A stretch of 64,000 bases of DNA from Deltaproteobacteria bacterium (GTDB lineage: Bacteria; Myxococcota; Myxococcia; Myxococcales; Anaeromyxobacteraceae). The DNA lies in contig JACRMN010000023.1 in NCBI GenBank assembly GCA_016214955.1, positions 124,001 through 188,000 on the forward strand, given 5' to 3'. Made by a program: the position numbers and the translations under genes. The notes under the pieces are model-generated. The model was given only the letters and a program-made list of their open reading frames with translations. It had not been told where the DNA came from and did not search any database. Shown here in pieces: positions 56,768-63,720 of this stretch; positions within the stretch are counted from its first letter, which is position 1, and every line of letters starts with the position of its first letter.

Positions 56768-57237
56768 GCCGTGCCCAGGACCGACTCGCGCCACTCGTGG
56801 AGTGGGTCACAGCTTCCTCTGCGAGCGAGATGGCTCCTCTGGGCAAGGACGTCATCCATCGTGGCCCTTACGCGGTGTTCGTACCGCAGAATCTGAACCT
56901 TGCCCCGACGCCCAACTTCGCCGCCGGCCACCTGCCCCTGTGGCTACCGGCTGAGCAGGCGGTTCCGAGTACTCCCACGTTCACCCAGCCAGCCCCCGAG
57001 AACCAGGACCACGTCGCGATGCGGCTTCGGCACATCCACTGGATGTTCACCGAGGGCCGATTCGAAGGTGCTCTCCTCGCCCTGACCGACCCCGATGAGA
57101 GCCTAGGTTCTGCCCTCGACCGACAGTTGCCTGGTCTCGACCTTTCCGAGTTCCCCGCCCTGTTCCTCCCGGTCTGGCGCCTGGACGCAGAGCACCGCAC
57201 CTGGCTCGAGGGCCACCTACCTCTCCTTCGCCAGTAG
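56764..57237 (+). CDS. Unknown element protein, third gene of the DUF5681 operon
   Basis: 157 residues, start overlapping the previous stop. Contains a Pro/Leu-rich middle (NLAPTPNFAAGHLPLWLPAE) and a C-terminal acidic/Leu-rich segment. No known domain. Its last 14 bases, including the stop codon, form one arm of a perfect inverted repeat with 57,287-57,300. Confidence 0.62.
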   Translation: MSRAQDRLAPLVEWVTASSASEMAPLGKDVIHRGPYAVFVPQNLNLAPTPNFAAGHLPLWLPAEQAVPSTPTFTQPAPENQDHVAMRLRHIHWMFTEGRFEGALLALTDPDESLGSALDRQLPGLDLSEFPALFLPVWRLDAEHRTWLEGHLPLLRQ

Positions 57238-57300
57238 GGCGCCCACCGGTACCCCTTCCCAGTACCCTACCCCCGTCCTAGACGCGCTACTGGCGAAGGA
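57224..57300. repeat. 14-bp perfect inverted repeat between convergent genes
   Basis: TCCTTCGCCAGTAG (57224-57237) and its exact complement CTACTGGCGAAGGA (57287-57300) with a 49-base loop. The left arm ends on the stop codon of the third DUF5681-operon gene; the right arm lies before the 3' end of the convergent gene. Confidence 0.75.
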
Positions 57301-57322
57301 TTTCGCGGTGTGGGGTGGTGAA

Positions 57323-58018
57323 TCAACAGGTGGGCCCGGTACCACCCGCTCGAAGTTGCCGCTCAGCCTCGGCCAGAACTCTCTTCGATTCGCCATGCTG
57401 CACGATGGCGATCTCGTGAGCCAGGACGAGCAGGTCGGCGGTGATGACAGGATGCTCGTGGTCCAGACTCATGGCTAGGTAGACCGCTGTGTTCGAGAGC
57501 CTGCGGGCTCTTCTGCCCGCAGTGTGGGGCGTGTTCTCCCGGAACCACTGGCGGACGAGATCCCTCAAATAGGTGTAGCCGGTCTCGCACATCCTGACGA
57601 CTCGGCACCCGCGGATGTGCCTGATGTCGCGGAGTCGTGACACGAGGTCCTGTGGCGGTGCGGTCGGGGCAACGCGTTCTGATGCGCGCAACCCATTGGG
57701 GAGGCAGAGCACGGGGTTGCTGTCGCTCCGCCGTATCGCCTCGAACCCCGGCTCGACTGCAAGCACGAGTCGAGCGACCGCCGCGTCTACCGGCAGGACG
57801 AGCTCCCGTGTGGCTACCGCTCGGTATGCCTGGTCTACAGGCGGCCAGAGCTCGTCCGCTTGGTTGTACCAGATTGGACGAGGCGCCCGTATCAGGGCCT
57901 TCCCGTCCACGGCCCAGCCCACCACCGTCAGTGCCCCCCAGGTCGCCAGCCCAGAATCCGCGCCCGGCTGGCGCTGAAGGTGGTCGTGCAGTCCGCCGAC
58001 CAGTCCAGGGAGTTCCAT
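57323..58018 (-). CDS. Unknown element protein downstream of the DUF3987-like gene
   Basis: 231 residues, four bases after the stop of the replication-ATPase gene, same direction, so co-transcribed. Has TWGALTVVGWAVDGKALIRA near the start and a helical C-terminal half with MCETGYTYLRDLVRQWFREN and AVYLAMSLDHEHPVITADLL. No recognised domain. Position suggests an accessory to replication. Confidence 0.6.
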   Translation of the reverse strand: MELPGLVGGLHDHLQRQPGADSGLATWGALTVVGWAVDGKALIRAPRPIWYNQADELWPPVDQAYRAVATRELVLPVDAAVARLVLAVEPGFEAIRRSDSNPVLCLPNGLRASERVAPTAPPQDLVSRLRDIRHIRGCRVVRMCETGYTYLRDLVRQWFRENTPHTAGRRARRLSNTAVYLAMSLDHEHPVITADLLVLAHEIAIVQHGESKRVLAEAERQLRAGGTGPTC

Positions 58019-58022
58019 TGCC

Positions 58023-59447
58023 TCACCTCCAGTTCTGACCGAGTGAATAGACTTCGGCCCGCGTCCTGAACTCTTGCCATGCCTGTTGCTTCGGGAGCAG
58101 CACCAGCACCTCGCTCTTCGTGAGGTTGCTCAGTGTCACCGCGAGCAGGTGTTGCTTGGCCTTGAAGGGCTGAACGTCGGCCGCAACGAGGCGCCGGTAG
58201 AAGTAGGCGAAGGGGACGGCAGGTGCGGCCCACATGGACCGCGGCACGCCGTACTTCTTGCGCTCCTCGGGCCCCATCCTGAGGAACTCAAGCACCTTCT
58301 TCCTCACCTGCGCCTCGGCCTTCGTCGCGTCACTTCCGCCCGTCTCGCCGTCCTCAAACTTCCGAAGGATGGTGCCTACGCTCCGCCTCACGAAGGCGAC
58401 GGCCCACGTAGCATCGGCCACGGTCACCATCGGACTGCGGTGGTTTGTTCCGACGGCGAGCAGGGTCGCAAGCTTAAGGGCGTGCAGGTGGGCCCGGTTC
58501 CAGACCATGCGCAACGCCTCGTTGCTCTTCGCCGCGTTGATGGTCGCGTCGACCTCAACGTCGAATGCATCAAGCAGAGCCTCCGCGTCGGGATTGAGTG
58601 GCACCTGAACGAACTCGCCCTTGCTCTGCATGGCTAGCGCTGCCGCCGACAACTCGGCCAGACGGGCGACAAGGGGCTCCGGCGGTGGCACCCCCGCCTG
58701 CTTGTTCCGTGGCCTTCGCTCCCCCACGTATTCGCAGACAAGGAGGCGCGGGACCAGTCCGGTGGCGATGTGCGTGAGGTCGAGACACTCGAAGAAGACC
58801 GCCGGCGTCGACTCCCCAATGATGGTGACACACGGAGATTGAACCGCAGCGGTTGACCGCTGTTCGTCGGAGTAGGCGTAGACCCCCTTTACCCCGTTCT
58901 TGCCGCTCAAGGAGTAGAGCTCGTGGAGTGCTTGGTTGAGGGCCATATCTGCAGGACTGGCGTTTGGCTGCAGTATCCTCTGGAGCCGCAACCCGAACTC
59001 ACCCTGGATCGAGTAGAAGCACGGCTGCCGGGCAACCGCCTTCATGAGGGCCTGCCCCGAGGCGAATGCGGTTGGACCAACGAACATGTCCACGAGCGGG
59101 ACGGTTTTTCTAACCGCGCTGGTCAGCTTGCCGATACCGCGAGTCCCGTCCTCCTTACCGACGCCAGTCGGCGCCAGTAGGACGAGGTAGAGGTTCAGAC
59201 CAGAGGCCTCGCCGGCTGTGTTCCATTGCCGCCCCGCTATGCCTGCCACCAGGCCCAGCGCAGCGACCAAGGACACCTCCGCTACCGGCCGGATGGAACT
59301 CGCGTGGATGTAGTCTGCGAGGTCGCCGACGAGACCTGGCGGCCGTGAGGCTGGCAGGATGGGTTGTGTGGCCACGCCTTCCCGGGGCACGCCGTTGTTG
59401 CCGTCTGGGCGCGGGTCGGATCGCCAGAGCGCAGGGAAGTTGGACAT
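58023..59447 (-). CDS. DUF3987-like replication ATPase/helicase
   Basis: 474 residues. A P-loop is present as APTGVGKED (Lys98), with Glu replacing the usual Ser/Thr, as in DUF3987-type proteins of plasmids and islands. Then FYSIQGEFGLRLQRIL, CVTIIGESTPAVFFECLDLT (Walker B-like region with sensor), TGLVPRLLVCEYVGERR and a helical C-terminal domain. Probable role: primase-associated or DnaB-like helicase starting replication of the element. It sits 11 bases after the AlpA-type regulator, the arrangement known from satellite islands. Confidence 0.75.
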   Translation of the reverse strand: MSNFPALWRSDPRPDGNNGVPREGVATQPILPASRPPGLVGDLADYIHASSIRPVAEVSLVAALGLVAGIAGRQWNTAGEASGLNLYLVLLAPTGVGKEDGTRGIGKLTSAVRKTVPLVDMFVGPTAFASGQALMKAVARQPCFYSIQGEFGLRLQRILQPNASPADMALNQALHELYSLSGKNGVKGVYAYSDEQRSTAAVQSPCVTIIGESTPAVFFECLDLTHIATGLVPRLLVCEYVGERRPRNKQAGVPPPEPLVARLAELSAAALAMQSKGEFVQVPLNPDAEALLDAFDVEVDATINAAKSNEALRMVWNRAHLHALKLATLLAVGTNHRSPMVTVADATWAVAFVRRSVGTILRKFEDGETGGSDATKAEAQVRKKVLEFLRMGPEERKKYGVPRSMWAAPAVPFAYFYRRLVAADVQPFKAKQHLLAVTLSNLTKSEVLVLLPKQQAWQEFRTRAEVYSLGQNWR

Positions 59448-59458
59448 TCCCAGCCCGC

Positions 59459-59653
59459 CTACTCAGACGCCGACGTCCGTCTTCGCTCCGCCACCCACTT
59501 CTCCACTTCCTCACGCGACCAACAGACGACGTGCGAGCTGTATGCGGTGCCTCTTGGGAAGTGACCCTGGCGGATCCATCGGTAGAGAGTCGCTGGGGCG
59601 ATCCTGAGGATTGAGCAGAGGTCTGCAGCGCGCAGTGATGTCGCTTCGGGCAT
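59459..59653 (-). CDS. AlpA-type helix-turn-helix regulator / excisionase
   Basis: 64 residues, start after CGGAGCC. The MerR-like HTH is clear: LRAADLCSILRIAPATLYRW, then IRQGHFPRG and VCWSREEVEKWVAERR, the pattern of AlpA and phage excisionases. In P4-like elements and satellites AlpA switches on integrase-linked or replication genes. It heads the operon with the DUF3987-like ATPase; two TACGTT direct repeats overlap its promoter. Confidence 0.88.
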   Translation of the reverse strand: MPEATSLRAADLCSILRIAPATLYRWIRQGHFPRGTAYSSHVVCWSREEVEKWVAERRRTSASE

Positions 59654-59734
59654 GGCGAAGGCTCCGTGTGGGAGGCGCGCTACGGTGTCCGGCCAGGAGC
59701 CTTCGATGGTACGGCGCGCGCTGTCCTACGTTTT

Positions 59735-59764
59735 ACAGTACGTTCACTACAGGTTGATTCTCAA
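59735..59764 (-). promoter_or_regulatory. Putative AlpA-operon promoter with direct-repeat operator
   Basis: Minus strand TTGAGA (59764-59759), 18-base spacer, TACTGT (59740-59735). TACGTT occurs at 59727-59732 and 59739-59744, twelve bases apart, flanking the -10, and TCTCAATGAGT overlaps the -35. The latter also occurs next to attR (62,620-62,630). Confidence 0.5.
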
Positions 59765-59927
59765 TGAGTCTCATGAAGCTGGCTTCTCCTTGGCATCGCC
59801 CATTGGACGCACTCGCGGCTCCTTGGGCCATGCGCCTCCCTCGCTTCTAGCGCGCACGATTGCGCTGCCGGGAGCACTCTGCTCCCAGCGGCCTAGAAGG
59901 TCAGCGTGGCAGACTGAGGGGGCTGCG

Positions 59928-60518
59928 CTATTTCATGACAGGATCGCTCTTCAGCTTCCTGTCACGATCGCCGCAAAGCATGCGCCGCGAGGCCTTGATC
60001 TCCTTGTTGATCGCCTCGAATACGGTGCTGCCTTTCGGGGCGGCCTCTACTTCGGCACCACACAGGATGCTGCCCCAGGCGAGTTCGTGAGCGGTCGGCT
60101 CCCGATCCAGGTGGTGGCGGAGCAGTCTCAGTACCCTCCGCCGGAACGCGAGGTGCTCCTTAGTCGGGATGGATTCCACAATGTCGACGATGTCCTGCAA
60201 GGGGCGACCGGCGGGACCCTCGACAGCCTCAATCACTTCCCGAGCCTTGGGTAGCCAGGTCTTCAGGCAATGGGGAAGCTTGGCGAGATGGTCGTAGACC
60301 ACCCTGTACTCGACCTCGTCCTTGTCTTCGTCCTGGCTCCGGAGAATGGACAGCCAGGGCGGACGACCATCACCGGGGTCATCCCATTCCTTCAAGGCAG
60401 CATCCCGAGCCGCCCGCGTCAGTTCTGCTCCCTTCAGCCGCTGGCCTCTCATGCTCGCGAGGCTACGCAGACCACTCCGCGCGGGGAAGAGGTTTGAAGA
60501 TGCTGCCCATGCGTTCAC
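59928..60518 (-). CDS. Unknown element protein
   Basis: 196 residues from GTG 60518; ATG 60452 would remove 22 residues and is a good alternative. Charged, helical sequence (YRVVYDHLAKLPHCLKTWLP, EHLAFRRRVLRLLRHHLDRE), with AHELAWGSILCGAEVEA near the end. No family recognised. Separated from the exported-protein gene by 25 bases in the same direction. Confidence 0.5.
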   Translation of the reverse strand: MNAWAASSNLFPARSGLRSLASMRGQRLKGAELTRAARDAALKEWDDPGDGRPPWLSILRSQDEDKDEVEYRVVYDHLAKLPHCLKTWLPKAREVIEAVEGPAGRPLQDIVDIVESIPTKEHLAFRRRVLRLLRHHLDREPTAHELAWGSILCGAEVEAAPKGSTVFEAINKEIKASRRMLCGDRDRKLKSDPVMK

Positions 60519-60543
60519 CTCGGCCAGGCAGCCCGGCTAGCCT

Positions 60544-61158
60544 CTAGTAGTTGGTGACCTCAGCCGTGTGCATGCCTTGGTCGTCAGCGACACAGCGCGC
60601 ACGGTACGGTAACTCGGCGCCCAGCTTGTTCTTGGCATCGAAGACGAAGTCGACTGATACGTTGCCCCCCGGGGCACGGTAGACGCTGGTCGCCGTCAAG
60701 CGACGCCGGAAGGTCAGCGGGTACGTCATCTTCGTCTTGACGCCCTCCTCGCACGCTCGCAGAAGTGCATCATCGGAGTAGCGGCTTGTCTTGCCCTGCT
60801 TGGACTCTGGTGTCGCCCGGCCGTGGATGTCGGTCTCGGACAGGAAGAATCGCTTCCCGTTCGTGCAGTCGACGTAGAGGACTATCGTCTTCCTGGGTGT
60901 GCTGCGGCCCGAGTAGCCGACGTACTCCACCCGATCGCATTCAGAGGAGGCCGACGCCTTCTTCGCCGCCTTGGGCATGAGAGCGTTGATGCGCTTGACC
61001 CAGCCGTCTCCCCAGGCAGCGTAGACGTCCGGGTAGCCATCCCTTGTGATCCTGTCGATGGCATTGGGGTCGACTCCGTCATTGGACGGCTGCGCGGCGC
61101 GTGCGGCACCCGCGGCCAGGGTCCACAACAGGATTGACCAGGCTATGCCCCTACTCAT
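60544..61158 (-). CDS. Exported element protein next to the integrase
   Basis: 204 residues from ATG 61158 (GGAGGGG 5 bases upstream). Signal peptide SRGIAWSILLWTLAAGAARA then AQPS. The mature protein has two conserved-looking Cys (SECDRVEYVGYSG, VDCTNGKRFFL) plus RACEEGVK and ARCVADDQG: probably disulphides in a periplasmic or surface fold. As a lone exported protein of a mobile element it could be a cargo (moron) or superinfection-exclusion factor, but nothing specific supports this. Confidence 0.65.
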   Translation of the reverse strand: MSRGIAWSILLWTLAAGAARAAQPSNDGVDPNAIDRITRDGYPDVYAAWGDGWVKRINALMPKAAKKASASSECDRVEYVGYSGRSTPRKTIVLYVDCTNGKRFFLSETDIHGRATPESKQGKTSRYSDDALLRACEEGVKTKMTYPLTFRRRLTATSVYRAPGGNVSVDFVFDAKNKLGAELPYRARCVADDQGMHTAEVTNY

Positions 61159-61246
61159 TGAACCCCTCCAGCCTCCCAGACTCCCGCCCGGCACTGAGGG
61201 TACGTCAGGAAAGCGCCTAGCGCAGTGCCGCTGCGGCTGAGTGACA

Positions 61247-62452
61247 TCACACCGCAGCTGCCTCTTGGACGACCTGGATGCCCGTGGTCAACTTCGCCAC
61301 GTGAGCAGCCCACCTCTGAACGGCATCCATCGCTTCGTCGTCGTACGAGTGCCAGTTGTAGACGACCGAGGTGACGTCGGTAGCTCTGGCCACATGGCCG
61401 AGCACCCGCTTAATGACCTCGGTCCGATAGCCGAGGCGAGCAAGACCGCTGGCTACAGTCCGGCGAAGGTCGTGGACTCGCCACGGCGCGACCGGCTCCT
61501 CAAGTGCCTCGGACATCAGCCGGTCCGCCTTCTCCTTGGCCTTGTTCCACCCTGAGATTGGGGATTTCCCGTTCGTGGAGAAGACGAACTGACAGAGCTT
61601 CGGCTGGGCATCGACGATGGCCTTGGCCGTAGCCGAGAGCGGGGCGCGGAAGTCCCGCCCGTTCTTCATCCTGGACGCGGGCATGGCCGCCCAATCGCCG
61701 TCGATCTCCTCCCACTTGAGGAAGGACGCCTCGTCGCGACGAACGCCCGTCAGCAGCAAGAAGCGAATGCAGGCACCAAACGCACCCCCCATGGTTCCGG
61801 TCGCCTTCCACAGGGCTGCGACCTCGCGGTCTGCCAAGATCCGGTCTCGGGGCTGGAACTTGATACGAGGCACCGTACCCACAACAGGGTTGACCTCAAC
61901 GACCTCCCGCTCGATGAGCCAGTTGAACATCTTGGAGAGGTGTGCTCGTAGCAGGTTCGCCAGGTACGGCGTGTTCTTGGACACCTCGTCCAGAAGGTCG
62001 ACCACATCCCGGCGGCGGATCTCCTTCACTGGTCGGGTTCCCCAGGCCTTGACCACCAATCGCCTCAAGATTCGCTCGGTCGCCTGCCAGGTTTTCTGAT
62101 TCTGCTTGGCGTACTTCTCGATGAAGTCCTCGACGCAGGACGACACCCCGTTCAGACGTTGCTCCCGCTCTTCGGACTTCTTCTCCTCCACTGGGTCCTC
62201 GCCCCTCTGGATGACTGCCCTTGCCTCCCTGGCACGGTCACGCGCCAGCTTGAGGGAGACTCCGGGGTACTGGCCAAGGGTCAACCTTCGGAGCGCTCCC
62301 TTGAACCGGTAGGTCAGAGACCAGCTCTTGACCCCACTCGCCGAGATACGCAGCACAAGACCAGGTACCTCGCGGTCATGGACCTCGGTTCGCCCGGACT
62401 GAGGGGGCGGTAGCTTTTCAACCGCAATTGCGGTCAGTCGCTCGGAAGACAT
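61247..62452 (-). CDS. int: Tyrosine-type site-specific integrase (P4-like)
   Basis: 401 residues. N-terminal DUF4102 arm-binding domain (PGLVLRISASGVKSWSLTYR, LTLGQYPGVSLKLARDRARE), SAM-like core-binding domain (about 105-190), and catalytic domain with all key residues: Arg238 in TGVRRDE, His327 and Arg330 in HDLRR, His353 in LGHVA, nucleophile Tyr365 in VVYNWHS. Integrates the element into tRNA-Asn. It ends 193 bases from attR and reads away from it. Catalytic set intact, so it should be active. Confidence 0.95.
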   Translation of the reverse strand: MSSERLTAIAVEKLPPPQSGRTEVHDREVPGLVLRISASGVKSWSLTYRFKGALRRLTLGQYPGVSLKLARDRAREARAVIQRGEDPVEEKKSEEREQRLNGVSSCVEDFIEKYAKQNQKTWQATERILRRLVVKAWGTRPVKEIRRRDVVDLLDEVSKNTPYLANLLRAHLSKMFNWLIEREVVEVNPVVGTVPRIKFQPRDRILADREVAALWKATGTMGGAFGACIRFLLLTGVRRDEASFLKWEEIDGDWAAMPASRMKNGRDFRAPLSATAKAIVDAQPKLCQFVFSTNGKSPISGWNKAKEKADRLMSEALEEPVAPWRVHDLRRTVASGLARLGYRTEVIKRVLGHVARATDVTSVVYNWHSYDDEAMDAVQRWAAHVAKLTTGIQVVQEAAAV

Positions 62453-62554
62453 ACGACCCTCGGGCGCCGCCCTGATGGCGGTGGGGGTGTAGCTGGGGGA
62501 GACATCTCGGTCGACATTCGGTGACCTTCAGCGACAACCAACTGTAAGTTCGTC

Positions 62555-62630
62555 GGTCAATATTGGCAATAACTATTGGTCCCGAAACGAGAATTGTCGG
62601 GTCTATGAGACTTATTGAGTCTCAATGAGT
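62555..62630. promoter_or_regulatory. AT-rich dyads and inverted repeat between integrase and attR
   Basis: CAATATTG (62558-62565) and CAATA-AC-TATTG (62567-62578) are symmetric AT-rich sites; TGAGAC (62606-62611) and GTCTCA (62619-62624) form an inverted repeat followed by TCTCAATGAGT. Such small dyads next to an attachment core are typical positions for integrase arm and excisionase sites and also upstream of the integrase gene. Confidence 0.5.
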
Positions 62631-62644
62631 ATGACCGTTAGTGA

Positions 62645-62690
62645 ACTGTTAATCACCGGGTCGCATGTTCGAGTCATGCCTGGGGAGCCA
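62645..62690 (+). repeat. attR: right 46-bp attachment repeat
   Basis: Exact copy of 51,752-51,797 (anticodon loop to CCA of tRNA-Asn). It lacks the 5' half of the tRNA, so it is not a functional tRNA gene. Confidence 0.93.
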
Positions 62691-62696
62691 CACGGG

Positions 62697-62733
62697 ACGG
62701 GCGCTTCGGAGACGGAGCGCCCGTTCACTTTTT
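62697..62733 (+). terminator. Original chromosomal terminator of tRNA-Asn
   Basis: A 12-base-pair stem (62697-62708 with 62713-62724), loop GAGA, then TCACTTTTT, six bases after attR. It matches in layout the terminator at the left end of the element. Confidence 0.85.
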
Positions 62734-62791
62734 CGGGCCCAGTGCTCGCCCGGGGGCCGCGCCAGGTGCCGCTTGGCACTAGGAGTGCGGC

Positions 62792-63649
62792 ATGACAGAC
62801 AAGCGACCCCCGGCGGCGGACAGGACGGCGATCCGCGTGGCCCTCTGGCGGGCCCTGCACCTCCAGGTCGACCCGCCGCCGCACGTGCTCGAGGACGAGC
62901 TCGGCCTGCGGCTCGCCGCCCCCGGCGAAGGCTGGCAGCGCCGCCCGGACATGGACCCTGCGGGCACGGCCCGCGCCCGCGCCTCCATCGTGGCCCGCGC
63001 CCGCCTCGTCGAGGACCTGGTGGCGGAGCAGGAGGCGCGCGGGGTCCTGCAGTACGTCCTGCTCGGCGCCGGCCTCGACACCTTCGCCCAGCGCCGGCCG
63101 GAGCTCGCCTCGCGGCTGCGGGTGTTCGAGGTGGACCAGCCCGCCACCCAGGCCTGGAAGCGGCAGCGGCTCGCGGAGCTCGGCCTCGCCGCGCCGGAGG
63201 GGCTGCGCTTCGTGCCGGTGGACTTCGAGCGGGGCGACTCCTGGTGGGAGCGGCTGGCGGCGGCCGGCTTCGACGCCGCGAAGCCCGCGGTGGTGGCCTC
63301 CACCGGCGTCGCCATGTACCTGACCCGCGAGGCCAACGCCGCCGCGCTGCGCCAGCTCGCGGCGCTGGCCGCTGGCTCCACCCTGGCCATGACCTTCATG
63401 GTGCCGCTGGAGCTGGTGGAGGAGGCGGAGCGGCCCGGGCGCCAGGCGACGGAGCGGTTCGCGGCCCTGGCCGGGACGCCCTTCCGCAGCCTCTACGCGC
63501 CACCGGAGCTCCTGGCCCTGGCCCTCGAGGTGGGCTTCCGGGAGGCCCGGCACGTGTCCGCGGCACAGCTCGCCGCGCGCTACTTCGCCGGGCGCACGGA
63601 CGGCCTCCGCCCCTCCAGCTCGGAGGGGCTCCTCCTGGCGAGCCCGTGA
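62792..63649 (+). CDS. SAM-dependent methyltransferase, leucine-carboxyl-methyltransferase (PPM1/LCM) type
   Basis: 285 residues. Family opening with TARARASIVARARLVEDLV, then the SAM-binding QYVLLGAGLDTFAQRRP, the acidic VFEVDQPATQAWKRQRL and VVASTGVAMYLTREANAAAL. This matches the TIGR00027/LCM family, which in bacteria methylates carboxyl or hydroxyl groups of unknown small molecules. Base composition is that of the host chromosome. Stop overlaps a tiny downstream frame (GTGA). Confidence 0.88.
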   Translation: MTDKRPPAADRTAIRVALWRALHLQVDPPPHVLEDELGLRLAAPGEGWQRRPDMDPAGTARARASIVARARLVEDLVAEQEARGVLQYVLLGAGLDTFAQRRPELASRLRVFEVDQPATQAWKRQRLAELGLAAPEGLRFVPVDFERGDSWWERLAAAGFDAAKPAVVASTGVAMYLTREANAAALRQLAALAAGSTLAMTFMVPLELVEEAERPGRQATERFAALAGTPFRSLYAPPELLALALEVGFREARHVSAAQLAARYFAGRTDGLRPSSSEGLLLASP

Positions 63650-63720
63650 CGCCGGTTGCAGCCGCGTTCAGCTACTGGACCAAAGGCGACGTCGCCAGGA
63701 TCAAGAAGGCGCTGGCCTAG
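63646..63720 (+). pseudogene. Possible 24-residue gene remnant
   Basis: GTG at 63646 overlaps the methyltransferase stop and encodes VTPVAAAFSYWTKGDVARIK then KALA. It reads like a C-terminal tail of a longer enzyme rather than a random frame, but is far too short to judge. It could be a gene remnant, a small peptide or chance. Confidence 0.2.

Larger units (their letters stand above)
51752..62690. mobile_element. Integrative element (about 10.9 kb) in tRNA-Asn
   Basis: Bounded by 46-base direct repeats of the tRNA 3' end, with a P4-type tyrosine integrase next to the right repeat. The DNA between is less GC-rich by eye and its genes are small and mostly unknown. It holds an AlpA-type regulator, a DUF3987-like ATPase, a DUF5681 small-terminase-like operon, and a cassette of winged-helix/HEPN-like proteins. 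There are no structural phage genes or conjugation genes, so it is best described as a satellite-like or defence island rather than a full prophage or ICE. The repeats are perfect and the integrase intact, so it may still excise. Confidence 0.92.

Noticed and set aside
62641-62690. Second tRNA-Asn gene
   Set aside because: Only the 3' 46 bases are present; the acceptor 5' strand, D-arm and half of the anticodon stem are missing. It is attR.
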